DNA of 64,000 nucleotides, from contig NZ_CP049037.1 of NCBI RefSeq assembly GCF_011040495.1, forward strand, positions 3,658,001-3,722,000, in the 5' to 3' direction. How positions within the stretch are numbered: position 1 is the stretch's first letter; each line of letters begins with the position of its first letter. Source of the stretch: Pseudohalocynthiibacter aestuariivivens (GTDB lineage: Bacteria; Pseudomonadota; Alphaproteobacteria; Rhodobacterales; Rhodobacteraceae). Made by a program: the position numbers and the translations under genes. A model generated the notes under the pieces. It saw only the letters and a program-made list of their open reading frames with translations. It made no database searches and was not told the origin of the DNA. This document shows positions 53,116 to 61,530 of the stretch, piece after piece.

Positions 53116-54093
53116 TTAAGCGGATATTTCAGAGGGATCATGCGACGGGTTAGGGCAGGCTGCCTGTGCGTCATAGAGCGCACCGATACGGTCAAACAGG
53201 TCGTCCCGGACTGTGGCCGTATCCATCAGAACCTCGTGTCGCCCACCGTCGACAATATAGAGCGTGCCCTTTGGCCAAGCGCGCATTCGCTGTGTGATGC
53301 GGGGCATGTCGACGATCATCTCGTCGCTGCCCGCGACCGTGAGGCAGGGCAGGTCGGGTGAAGGGCGGCGCGACAATATCAGACATTCACGAAGAGCTTC
53401 GTGCAACCAACGCAGACTGGGCCCGCCGAGGCCCAGTTCGGGATGGGCGCGGGTCTGATCGACCATGTGCTGATACATTTCCGCGTCGTTGGTCAGTTTG
53501 TTCGAGGCAAACGGTTCCTTGAGCACATAGCTCTCGGCGGCACCGCCGGGGGCATAGACATGTCCCATGCCCAGCCGTCTGCCGCTCCACGACAGGGACC
53601 AGGCGACGGGACGCAGGGTGGCGGAGATCTGGATGCCCCACATCGGACCGGAAAAGGCACAGGAGGCAACCGGTAACCCGTCCATCACCGCACGCAAGCC
53701 GATGCAGCCACCCATCGAATGTGCAAGCAGGTGCAGCGGGCCGGGGACATCAAGGGCGCGCGCGGCTTCAAGCATGGCGGCCACGTCGCGCTGGTAGTCG
53801 GCAAACAGGTGCACGTGACCGGCCATCTGATCTGTCGTCAGCCGATCAGACAGACCCTGACCGCGCCAGTCGATTGCCAGAGTTGCATAGCCGCGCGCGG
53901 CAAGGTCGGTAGCGGCGCGGCTGTATTTCTCGATATATTCGGTGCGTCCGGGGTAAAGCAACACCGTGCCCTTGGCACCATCGCAGGGCCAATAGCCGAT
54001 GCGCAGGCGCACCCCGTCTGACGCCGATACCCACCACGCCCCCCCGTCCGGGGGACCGTCGGCCACATCGTCGAAATAGGGCGCGCGCTCCAT
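53116..54093 (-). CDS. Alpha/beta hydrolase, lysophospholipase (PldB)-like
   Basis: 325 residues. Tyr-Pro-Gly-Arg-Thr-Glu-Tyr-Ile-Glu-Lys-Tyr (oxyanion region), Asp-Trp-Arg-Gly-Gln-Gly-Leu-Ser, and the nucleophile elbow His-Ser-Met-Gly-Gly fit the serine aminopeptidase S33/monoglyceride lipase type. The acid and His are in Ala-Gly-Ser-Asp-Glu-Met-Ile-Val and Gly-Gly-Arg-His-Glu-Val-Leu. No signal peptide. It lies 5 bases after the SCP2 gene, so the two form an operon, possibly in lipid turnover. Confidence 0.85.
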   Translation of the reverse strand: MERAPYFDDVADGPPDGGAWWVSASDGVRLRIGYWPCDGAKGTVLLYPGRTEYIEKYSRAATDLAARGYATLAIDWRGQGLSDRLTTDQMAGHVHLFADYQRDVAAMLEAARALDVPGPLHLLAHSMGGCIGLRAVMDGLPVASCAFSGPMWGIQISATLRPVAWSLSWSGRRLGMGHVYAPGGAAESYVLKEPFASNKLTNDAEMYQHMVDQTRAHPELGLGGPSLRWLHEALRECLILSRRPSPDLPCLTVAGSDEMIVDMPRITQRMRAWPKGTLYIVDGGRHEVLMDTATVRDDLFDRIGALYDAQAACPNPSHDPSEISA

Positions 54094-54098
54094 CCTGA

Positions 54099-54389
54099 TC
54101 AGCTGAGAACGCTGCCTAGCTTCATCGCCAGTCCCATGTCGCCATCGACGGCCAGCTTGCCCGTCATAAACGCGGCAGTCGGGTCTAGATCGCCAGACAG
54201 GATCGATTCGAATGTCTCGGTGTCGGCAGTCAGCGTTACATCGGTGTCCTCATCACCGGCATGGGCGCCATTTTCGTCGATGATCACGGCACCTTCGCCT
54301 TCGATCATAAACTTGGCCGATCCGTCAAAGGGGCGGCCTGCCATTTTTTCATTCAGGGCGTCCACGGCCTTGGTCACAACTTCGCTCAT
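54099..54389 (-). CDS. SCP2 sterol-binding-domain protein
   Basis: 96 residues from ATG 54389 with AAAGGAC upstream. It matches the SCP2 fold throughout: Asp-Gly-Ser-Ala-Lys-Phe-Met-Ile-Glu-Gly-Glu-Gly, Asp-Val-Thr-Leu-Thr-Ala-Asp and Ala-Phe-Met-Thr-Gly-Lys-Leu-Ala-Val-Asp-Gly-Asp. It is a small lipid-carrier-like protein. The partner may be the hydrolase that follows. Confidence 0.9.
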   Translation of the reverse strand: MSEVVTKAVDALNEKMAGRPFDGSAKFMIEGEGAVIIDENGAHAGDEDTDVTLTADTETFESILSGDLDPTAAFMTGKLAVDGDMGLAMKLGSVLS

Positions 54390-54463
54390 TTGATGTCCTT
54401 TCTGCTTGTCGGTTGCCGGAGGGGGTTTGCATTCCGGCAAGCTGCGCTACACTCTTCTTTGTT

Positions 54464-55027
54464 ATGAGCGCAGATCGTCCAAGTCTCAACAGTACCGTCA
54501 CGGCATTTCTGCTGGCAGTCCTGATTTCCGTCCCCCTCAGCGCCGAGGAAGGTGGACGGCTGGACACACTCTATGCCCAGTTGAAACAGGCCGAAGCAGC
54601 GGATGCCAAGCGGATCGCAAGCGAAATTCAGTTGGAACAGTCGAAATCCGGCTCTGCGGCGATGGACCTGTTGCTGAAACGCGGCCGCGATGCGATGGAA
54701 GCGGGTGATTTCGACCTAGCGATCGAACATTTGACGGCGCTCACCGATCATGCGCCGGATTTTGCCGAAGGCTGGCATGCGCGGGCTATCGCCTATGCAC
54801 GGGTAGAGCTATATGGCCCGGCGCTGGGTGATGTGGAACGCGTGCTGGCGCTGAACCCGCGGCATTTCGATGCGATTGCGTCGCTGGGCGCGCTGTTGGA
54901 GGAGGTTGGTCAGGACCAGCTGGCACATGAAGCCTATACGCAAGTACTGGCTATACATCCCTATTTCGAGGACGTAACCACGGCACTGGGGCGTCTGGAC
55001 GCCGAACTCGGCGGATCTGATATCTAA
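54464..55027 (+). CDS. Exported TPR-repeat protein
   Basis: 187 residues from ATG 54464. A signal-like N-terminus (about residues 10-26) is followed by a basic/acidic helix and two to three TPR units (Ala-Gly-Asp-Phe-Asp-Leu-Ala-Ile-Glu-His-Leu; Gly-Pro-Ala-Leu-Gly-Asp-Val-Glu-Arg-Val-Leu-Ala-Leu-Asn-Pro). Divergent from the SCP2 gene across 74 bp. Probably a periplasmic scaffold; the partner is unknown. Confidence 0.8.
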   Translation: MSADRPSLNSTVTAFLLAVLISVPLSAEEGGRLDTLYAQLKQAEAADAKRIASEIQLEQSKSGSAAMDLLLKRGRDAMEAGDFDLAIEHLTALTDHAPDFAEGWHARAIAYARVELYGPALGDVERVLALNPRHFDAIASLGALLEEVGQDQLAHEAYTQVLAIHPYFEDVTTALGRLDAELGGSDI

Positions 55028-55060
55028 GATTCCTCACATTTTGATACTGGAGGCGGGCCA

Positions 55061-57922
55061 ATGGCCGATCCGTCAAGAACGCTCGCGGTTCTGGGGCCCA
55101 CAAATACCGGCAAAACGCATTACGCGATCGAACGGATGCTGGGGTACCCCACGGGCATTATCGGCCTGCCGCTGCGCCTGTTGGCGCGCGAGGTCTATGA
55201 TAAAATCGTGGCCATACGAGGTCCGTCGGTGGTGGCACTGGTCACCGGCGAAGAACGTATCGTGCCGCCGCGCACCAAATACTGGGTCTGTACGGTTGAG
55301 GCGATGCCCGAGGGGATGGGCGCCGATTTTGTCGCGATCGACGAAATACAGCTATGTGCCGATCCAGAGCGGGGGCATGTCTTTACCGACCGGTTGTTGC
55401 GGATGCGCGGGCAGCGCGAAACCCAGTTTCTAGGCGCGGCAACGATGCGGGGTGTCATTGCCGCGCTGGTGCCAGAAGTGGAGTTCGTACCACGCACGCG
55501 TATGTCGCAATTAGTGTATTCAGGTTCGAAAAAGATAAGCAAACTACCGACTCGCACGGCAATAGTCGGATTTTCGGTTGAGAATGTATATGCAATCGCA
55601 GAGCTGCTGCGCCGTCAGAAGGGCGGTGCCGCGGTCGTTATGGGGGCGCTAAGCCCGCGTACTCGCAACGCGCAGGTCGAGTTGTACCAGAACGGTGAGG
55701 TAGACTACCTCGTGGCCACGGATGCCATCGGGATGGGGTTGAATCTGGATATCAATCACGTCGCGTTTTCGGCCCTGTCAAAGTTTGACGGGCGGCGCAT
55801 GCGTGCGCTGATGCCCAATGAGCTGGCACAGATTGCAGGCCGCGCGGGCCGGGGCATGGCGAGTGGTACATTTGGTGTCACTGGCGAGGCACCGCCGCTC
55901 GCGGATGAGGTGGCGCAGGCTGTGATGGATCATCGCTTTACCCCGATTGCAAAACTGGAATGGCGCAACGCGGATCTGTCTCTGGGCAGTGTGAGCGGGC
56001 TGATCGCATCGCTGGAGGCCCGTCCGGGGCATGAATTGCTGGCCCGTGCGCGTGATGCGGATGACGTGATCGCGCTGCGGACGCTGGCCGAGGTGCCTGA
56101 CGTGCATATGCGGGCAACCGATGGCCCGTCGGTGCGTTTGTTGTGGGATGTGTGCCGCATTCCTGATTTCCGCGGGATCAGTCAGGCCGAACATGCCAGC
56201 CTGCTGGAAACGATCTATTGCGACTTGCACGAAACCGGGCGGATACCCGACGACTGGCTGGCGCGACAAATTCGCCGGATCGACCGCACCGACGGAGATA
56301 TCGACACATTGTCCAAAAGGCTGGCCTATATCCGGACGTGGACTTATGTTGCGCAACGAAAAGGCTGGGTCGAGGACGAAAGCCATTGGCGCGCTGCGAC
56401 CCGCGCTGTAGAAGACCGACTGTCGGACGCCCTGCACGGGGCGCTGACCCAACGATTTGTGGACCGGCGCACATCCGTGTTGTTGCGGCGGCTCAAGCAG
56501 AAGGAAGCCATCGTGGCCGAAGTGAATGATCAAGGTGAAGTGACTGTCGAAGGCGAATTTGTCGGGCGGTTGGACGGGTTCCGGTTTCTGGCGGACAAAT
56601 CCGCGACCGGACAGGAGGCCAAGACACTGAGTCAAGCGAGTTTGCAGGCACTTAGCCCGCATTTCCATCTGCGCGCTGACCGGTTCTACAACGCGCCGGA
56701 CACCGAGATTGATTTCACCGAGCAGGGCGGCCTGATGTGGGGCAGTCAGGCAGTGGGTAAGCTGGTCAAGGGGGCTGATCCGCTGAAGCCCGTGATCAAG
56801 GCGTTTGTCGATGACGAGGCTGGCGCGGACGTGGCGCAGAAGGTCGAACGTCGTCTGCAACATTTCATTGATCGCAAGATCGCGACTCTGTTCGAACCAC
56901 TTCTTGCGCTTGGTCGGGATGAGGCACTGACCGGGCTTGCGCGCGGTTTCGGGTTTCGCATGGTCGAGGCGCTGGGTGTCATTCCCCGCGGCGAGGTCGC
57001 CGATGACGTCAAAGCACTGGATCAGGACGCGCGCGGCGCGTTGCGCAAGCATGGCATCCGGTTCGGTCAGTTTACCATCTTTATGCCCTTGCTTCTGAAG
57101 CCTGCGGCGACGCGTCTGAGATTGGTTTTGTGGTCCCTTTACAAGGATTTGGACGACTTTCCTGAAGCACCACCTCCGGGGTTGGTGACGGTACCGGCCG
57201 GATCCAGCCCGCAGGGTTACTTCACGATGGCGGGCTACCGCGCCGCAGGCGAGCGGGCCATCCGCATCGACATGCTGGAGCGACTTGCGGATATGCTGCG
57301 GGCAAAAGACAGCCGCGCCGGGTTCGAAGCGGATGCCGACATGTTGTCAATCACGGGCATGACGCTGGAGCAATTCGCCGACCTGATGCAAGGGCTGGGC
57401 TACAAGGGCGTGCGCGCCGAGCGCGAGAAGGTCAAGCCTGTGGATCAGGCCGTAGCCGATGCACCGACGCAAACGGATGTCACGCCCTCCGAGGCGACGC
57501 CCGAAACGGCTGCTGATCAAGCGGCGGAAATCGTTGACGAAGGTGTTGCCCCGATTGCGGTTGAACCGACTGAAGAAGCCGCTGTACCGGCGGATATTCC
57601 CCCAGCGGCCGAAACCGAGAGCTTGCCCGGCGATGCGCCCGCAGACAAGGTCGCGCCGGAAATAGAAGTCTACTATACCTTTACCTGGGCTGGCCGCGCC
57701 CGTCGTCAGGGTGCATCCGATGGTCCGTCACGAGGACCGAGCGGCGCACGGGGCAAGCCGCAAGGTAAAGGCCGTCCGAACAAGGGTAAAGGCAAGGGCA
57801 AGCAGCGTGGCGATAACGATCACGGCGCCAAGTCATTCTCGGCGAAGCCCGTCAAGAAGGAGCGGATTGACCCGGATAACCCATTCGCCGCCGCATTGAT
57901 GGGGTTGCGGGATAAAACTTGA
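55061..57922 (+). CDS. SUV3-like DEAD/H-box helicase
   Basis: 953 residues. Motif I Gly-Pro-Thr-Asn-Thr-Gly-Lys-Thr-His is at residues 12-20, motif II Asp-Glu-Ile-Gln near 95, and motif VI Gln-Ile-Ala-Gly-Arg-Ala-Gly-Arg near 257, the hallmark of the mitochondrial Suv3/alphaproteobacterial helicase group. The last ~130 residues are a low-complexity Glu/Ala/Pro linker followed by a Lys/Gly/Arg-rich tail, likely RNA-binding. It is probably involved in RNA turnover or ribosome maturation. Stop overlaps the S4 gene. Confidence 0.9.
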   Translation: MADPSRTLAVLGPTNTGKTHYAIERMLGYPTGIIGLPLRLLAREVYDKIVAIRGPSVVALVTGEERIVPPRTKYWVCTVEAMPEGMGADFVAIDEIQLCADPERGHVFTDRLLRMRGQRETQFLGAATMRGVIAALVPEVEFVPRTRMSQLVYSGSKKISKLPTRTAIVGFSVENVYAIAELLRRQKGGAAVVMGALSPRTRNAQVELYQNGEVDYLVATDAIGMGLNLDINHVAFSALSKFDGRRMRALMPNELAQIAGRAGRGMASGTFGVTGEAPPLADEVAQAVMDHRFTPIAKLEWRNADLSLGSVSGLIASLEARPGHELLARARDADDVIALRTLAEVPDVHMRATDGPSVRLLWDVCRIPDFRGISQAEHASLLETIYCDLHETGRIPDDWLARQIRRIDRTDGDIDTLSKRLAYIRTWTYVAQRKGWVEDESHWRAATRAVEDRLSDALHGALTQRFVDRRTSVLLRRLKQKEAIVAEVNDQGEVTVEGEFVGRLDGFRFLADKSATGQEAKTLSQASLQALSPHFHLRADRFYNAPDTEIDFTEQGGLMWGSQAVGKLVKGADPLKPVIKAFVDDEAGADVAQKVERRLQHFIDRKIATLFEPLLALGRDEALTGLARGFGFRMVEALGVIPRGEVADDVKALDQDARGALRKHGIRFGQFTIFMPLLLKPAATRLRLVLWSLYKDLDDFPEAPPPGLVTVPAGSSPQGYFTMAGYRAAGERAIRIDMLERLADMLRAKDSRAGFEADADMLSITGMTLEQFADLMQGLGYKGVRAEREKVKPVDQAVADAPTQTDVTPSEATPETAADQAAEIVDEGVAPIAVEPTEEAAVPADIPPAAETESLPGDAPADKVAPEIEVYYTFTWAGRARRQGASDGPSRGPSGARGKPQGKGRPNKGKGKGKQRGDNDHGAKSFSAKPVKKERIDPDNPFAAALMGLRDKT

Positions 57923-58326
57923 AGTTTGCCGTGCAGGATACTGATAAAGATCAGAAAATTAGGATCGACAAGTGGCTTTTCTTTGCTCGGTTCTTTAAAA
58001 CCCGATCGTTGGCAGCAAAAGAGGTCAGCGCCGGGCATGTCAGGGTCAACAGTGAACGGGTGGTGAAACCGGCGACGGTTGTGCAGGCCGGGGACGTGTT
58101 GACCTTTGCCCAAGCACGGCAAATCAGAGTGGTGCGTATCGTCGCACCCGGCCAGCGTCGCGGCCCAGCCCCAGAGGCACAGGCGCTTTATGAGGATCTG
58201 AACCCAACTCAGGAACACAAGAGCGAGAACACTGTTCCACAAAATCCCGGCTATGACGGAAAAGGACGCCCGACCAAGAAGGCGCGCCGTGATCTCGATC
58301 TCAATCGTTCCAGAGCGCTTGAATGA
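57919..58326 (+). CDS. S4-domain RNA-binding protein (Hsp15-like)
   Basis: 135 residues from TTG 57919, whose bases overlap the helicase stop (TTGA). GTG 57931 is an alternative, giving a shorter N-terminus. The S4 motif Ile-Arg-Ile-Asp-Lys-Trp-Leu-Phe-Phe-Ala-Arg-Phe-Phe-Lys-Thr-Arg is clear, and the C-terminus is basic (Lys-Gly-Arg-Pro-Thr-Lys-Lys-Ala-Arg-Arg). In E. coli Hsp15 rescues stalled 50S subunits. Coupling to the helicase suggests a shared RNA task. Confidence 0.85.
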   Translation: MKFAVQDTDKDQKIRIDKWLFFARFFKTRSLAAKEVSAGHVRVNSERVVKPATVVQAGDVLTFAQARQIRVVRIVAPGQRRGPAPEAQALYEDLNPTQEHKSENTVPQNPGYDGKGRPTKKARRDLDLNRSRALE

Positions 58327-58389
58327 TGCTGGCTGCTGGATTAGGAGTGCCCAGAACGCCACGATGACGCCTCACGCGAGAAACCGGAC

Positions 58390-58728
58390 ATGACCTATAT
58401 CGTCAACGATGCCTGTATTGCCTGCAAATACACCGACTGTGTCGAAGTGTGCCCGGTCGATTGTTTCTATGAGGGCGAGAACATGCTGGTCATCCATCCG
58501 GATGAATGTATCGACTGCGGCGTTTGCGAACCTGAGTGCCCGGCCGACGCGATCCGTCCCGACACCGAGCCGGATATGGAAAAGTGGGTGGAGTTCAATC
58601 GCAAGTATGCGGAACTCTGGCCGGTGATCATAACCAAGAAGGACGAGCTGCCCGAAGCCGCCGAGCGTGATGGCGAAGAGGGTAAGCTGGACAAGTACTT
58701 TTCCGAAAAGCCCGGCGAAGGTGGCTGA
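58390..58728 (+). CDS. fdxA: Seven-iron ferredoxin FdxA
   Basis: 112 residues. Cys9, Cys12, Cys17, Cys21, then Cys40, Cys43, Cys46 and Cys50. The spacing fits one [3Fe-4S] cluster (Cys9, 17, 50) and one [4Fe-4S] cluster (Cys21, 40, 43, 46). A longer C-terminal acidic extension is normal for this type. An electron carrier in the cytoplasm; partner unknown. The helicase-S4-fdxA-carD order is common in alphaproteobacteria. Confidence 0.95.
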   Translation: MTYIVNDACIACKYTDCVEVCPVDCFYEGENMLVIHPDECIDCGVCEPECPADAIRPDTEPDMEKWVEFNRKYAELWPVIITKKDELPEAAERDGEEGKLDKYFSEKPGEGG

Positions 58729-59025
58729 ACTAAACGGTCTGATTCGGAAAACGGGCTGAAAACGCTTTCATTTCACATGAGGGTGACGCGCTAAGTCTAT
58801 GAGTTTTAAGATATGATCTGTGTGACGCACCCCTGTCTCTTTCGGTGGGTCAAAAATTATGATATATTACCGTTACAAATGTAGAGTCTTGCCCGATATC
58901 CATCTGCCCTTGCTGCCGCCTGGGGATGGGTTTCTTTGCGCCACAGACAGACCGATCCAAAGCAGGGGGTTCTCCCTCTGGTCTGTTTCTTGCGCAAACG
59001 CGGCTGGCGTATGAGGAAGATCTGA
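58729..59025 (+). promoter_or_regulatory. carD upstream region
   Basis: 297 bp without a gene. An AT-rich TTATGATATATTA stretch near 58857-58868 could be a -10 region, leaving a long leader of about 150 bases. A GAGTC (GANTC type) site is at about 58883. I see no strong terminator for fdxA. Confidence 0.4.
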
Positions 59026-59538
59026 ATGACAAAATCGAAGAAATCCGAATTCCGTCCTAATGACTTTGTGGTGTATCCCGCGCATGGCGTTGGCCAGATC
59101 GTGTCGATTGAGAGCCAAGAGATTGCCGGGATCGAGCTGGAACTGTTCGTCATCTCGTTCGAAAAAGACAAGATGACGCTGCGCGTGCCCACACACAAAG
59201 CGACGGAAATCGGTATGCGTGGTCTGTCCAGCCCTGATGTGGTGTCGCGCGCGATGACCACACTCAAAGGCAAGGCCAAGGCCAAGCGCGCCATGTGGTC
59301 GCGCCGTGCGCAGGAATACGAGCAAAAGATCAACTCGGGCGACCTGATCGCCATTGCCGAAGTGGTGCGCGACCTGCACCGGACGGACGATCAACGCGAA
59401 CAGAGCTATTCCGAGCGCCAGCTATATGAGGCGGCGCTGGAGCGTTTGACTCGCGAAGTCGCTGCCGTTAGCGGTGACGGCGAAGTAGAAGCCGCCAAGC
59501 AGGTTGGCGATGTGCTGATCTCGCGCGCGGCTGCCTGA
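59026..59538 (+). CDS. carD: CarD/CdnL-family RNA polymerase-binding regulator
   Basis: 170 residues. The N-terminal Tudor-like RNA polymerase-interaction domain is Asp-Phe-Val-Val-Tyr-Pro-Ala-His-Gly-Val-Gly-Gln-Ile. The helical C-terminal part contains Arg-Arg-Ala-Gln-Glu-Tyr-Glu-Gln-Lys-Ile-Asn-Ser-Gly-Asp. It stabilises open promoter complexes, notably for rRNA and growth genes. AGGA lies upstream of the ATG. Confidence 0.92.
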   Translation: MTKSKKSEFRPNDFVVYPAHGVGQIVSIESQEIAGIELELFVISFEKDKMTLRVPTHKATEIGMRGLSSPDVVSRAMTTLKGKAKAKRAMWSRRAQEYEQKINSGDLIAIAEVVRDLHRTDDQREQSYSERQLYEAALERLTREVAAVSGDGEVEAAKQVGDVLISRAAA

Positions 59539-59557
59539 TCACAGGTAACTGACGCAT

Positions 59558-59590
59558 CGAGGGCCGTATCCTGCTAAGGGTGCGGCCCTT
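59558..59590 (+). terminator. Intrinsic terminator after carD
   Basis: AGGGCCG, loop of 16 bases, CGGCCCT, then TTT. Seven pairs. It lies 20 bases after the carD stop and just before the convergent cobS end. Confidence 0.75.
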
Positions 59591-59624
59591 TTGCGTGGCT
59601 GGGGTGAATCGTAGGTGGGTATGG

Positions 59625-60380
59625 TCAGGCGATGATGGCCGTAAGTACGACAATTTCGACCATCTGCTGCGTTGCGCCCAGAATATCGCCGGTTTGGCCG
59701 TTGATCTTGGCACGGGCGATCTGACGCACAACCAATGTCACGCACCCGGCGGCGATGATTGCCGGAAGGGCGGTGGATAATGTCAGTATGCACGCTGCAA
59801 AGGCAGCGATGGCCAGCCCGATCAGCACAGATTGGACGGAAGGGGCCCCGACGCTGTGTGACAACCCGTCTGCGCGCGCGTGGGGCAGTGACCACATCAG
59901 CACCGGCATGGCAGCCCTTGAAAGGGCCGCTGCGACAGCGATCGCCGCAGGCGCGGCCTCGTGATTCAGATCAAACAAGAACCAAAGCAGCACCCATCGA
60001 CAGGTCAACGAAAGACAAAGCGCGATCACACCATAAGATCCGATCTGGCTATCCTTCATAATTTCCAGCCGCCGCGTGCGGTCCCAACCGCCCCAAAGGC
60101 CATCGACACTATCGGCAAACCCGTCCTCGTGCATGGCCCCTGTGATGATGATCTGGCACGCCAGCGCGGCAATCGCAGCAAGCGCGGTCGGCAGTCCGAG
60201 ATAGACGGTCAGATGACCGGCTGCACCGGCGATACCGCCAATCGCCAACCCGGCCACGGGGTAGGCCCAGACCGCCGCGCTGCCGCGTTTGCCTTGTGAT
60301 GCTATCGGCAGGCGGCTGAGCAGGGTCAGCGCCTCGGCGATGTCGGCAAGGTTGATCAGGGGAGCGTCGTTTTTGGTCAT
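59625..60380 (-). CDS. cobS: Adenosylcobinamide-GDP ribazoletransferase CobS
   Basis: 251 residues from ATG 60380; a TTG twelve bases upstream would add four residues. Motifs Met-His-Glu-Asp-Gly-Phe-Ala-Asp-Ser-Val-Asp-Gly-Leu-Trp-Gly-Gly and Lys-Asp-Ser-Gln-Ile-Gly-Ser-Tyr-Gly are family signatures. It is an inner-membrane enzyme with about six hydrophobic segments that joins cobinamide-GDP with alpha-ribazole (phosphate) in B12 assembly. Divergent from cobT. No cobalamin riboswitch is visible in the 78-bp gap. Confidence 0.93.
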   Translation of the reverse strand: MTKNDAPLINLADIAEALTLLSRLPIASQGKRGSAAVWAYPVAGLAIGGIAGAAGHLTVYLGLPTALAAIAALACQIIITGAMHEDGFADSVDGLWGGWDRTRRLEIMKDSQIGSYGVIALCLSLTCRWVLLWFLFDLNHEAAPAAIAVAAALSRAAMPVLMWSLPHARADGLSHSVGAPSVQSVLIGLAIAAFAACILTLSTALPAIIAAGCVTLVVRQIARAKINGQTGDILGATQQMVEIVVLTAIIA

Positions 60381-60458
60381 TGGGTCGGCCAATCGGGTGT
60401 CTTGCAGGGGGCACGACTGCGATACATAAGGCAGAAGGCAAACACAACGGAGGCGTAG

Positions 60459-61469
60459 ATGGGGCAGGATTTTTCGCAGCTCGCGGAGGTTCAGGGCATC
60501 TTGGGTGCTTTGCAGGGTTCAGACGACGTAGCGCGCGCGGCGGCAGAGGCGCGCAACGGCCAGCTGACCAAGCCGCCGGGAGCGCTGGGCCGACTGGAAG
60601 AACTGGCGATTTGGTATTGTGGCTGGCGCGGCGATGGACGCGCGCGGATCGAAGCCCCGCAGATCATTGTCTTCGCTGGTAATCATGGGGTAACGGCGCG
60701 TGGTGTGTCTGCCTTTCCTGCCGAAGTGACCGCGCAGATGGTGGCCAATTTTCAGGCGGGCGGTGCTGCCATCAACCAGTTGGCGCGCTGTTTTGGCGCG
60801 CGGATGGATGTGCATGCGCTGTCGCTGGACGTGCCGACAGCGGATTTCACCCAAGAGCCCGCGATGACCCAAGCAGAATTGGTCGCGGCGATGCACATCG
60901 GATGGGATGCTGTCGATCCCGCCAGTGATTTGCTGGTCACCGGCGAGATGGGGATCGGCAACACGACCAGCGCCTCGGCGATCCTGCATCTGCTCTATGG
61001 TGGGCAGGCGGGGGATTGGACCGGCGAGGGGACCGGGGTCGATGCGTCTGGGCTGGCGCTCAAGACGCAAGTGGTAGAAGCGGCGGCGAAGTTGCATGCC
61101 GGTGCGACTGGCTTGGACGTGTTACGCCGCGTCGGTGGTCGAGAGTTGGCTGCGATGGCGGGGACAATCCTGCGGGCACGGGTGCTGCGCATCCCGGTGC
61201 TGTTGGATGGGTTCATCTGCACGGCGGCGGCGGCCTGTCTGGAAAGCGAACAATCCGGCGCATTGGATCACTGCGTCGCTGGCCACGTTAGCGCCGAGAC
61301 GGCACATGCGCCCGCGTTAGAGCGATTGGGCAAGATGCCGTTGTTATCGCTGGGTATGCGGCTGGGCGAGGGATCGGGTGGCGCGTTGGCGATCGGCGTG
61401 ATGCAGGGCGCGTTGGCGTGTCACAGTGGCATGGCGACATTTGCCGAGGCGGGCGTAGCGGGCGGATAG
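60459..61469 (+). CDS. cobT: Nicotinate-nucleotide--dimethylbenzimidazole phosphoribosyltransferase CobT
   Basis: 336 residues with GGAGG upstream of ATG 60459. [18 protein letters not shown] and Gly-Glu-Met-Gly-Ile-Gly-Asn-Thr-Thr are diagnostic; the catalytic Glu follows in the C-terminal Gly-Met-Arg-Leu-Gly-Glu-Gly-Ser-Gly. It activates the lower ligand for CobS. Acts in the cytoplasm. Confidence 0.95.
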   Translation: MGQDFSQLAEVQGILGALQGSDDVARAAAEARNGQLTKPPGALGRLEELAIWYCGWRGDGRARIEAPQIIVFAGNHGVTARGVSAFPAEVTAQMVANFQAGGAAINQLARCFGARMDVHALSLDVPTADFTQEPAMTQAELVAAMHIGWDAVDPASDLLVTGEMGIGNTTSASAILHLLYGGQAGDWTGEGTGVDASGLALKTQVVEAAAKLHAGATGLDVLRRVGGRELAAMAGTILRARVLRIPVLLDGFICTAAAACLESEQSGALDHCVAGHVSAETAHAPALERLGKMPLLSLGMRLGEGSGGALAIGVMQGALACHSGMATFAEAGVAGG

Positions 61470-61530
61470 GGCGGGCCATATCGCCAGTCGGTGTGGCGCG
61501 CCATGCCGTGGGCGCGGGTTGCAGCCCGAC

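Noticed and set aside
55778..57052. 424-residue open frame on the minus strand opposite the helicase gene
   Set aside because: Antisense shadow; Cys/His/Arg-rich with no domain.
60381..60458. Cobalamin riboswitch between cobS and cobT
   Set aside because: The 78-bp gap is too short and has no B12-box-like string.
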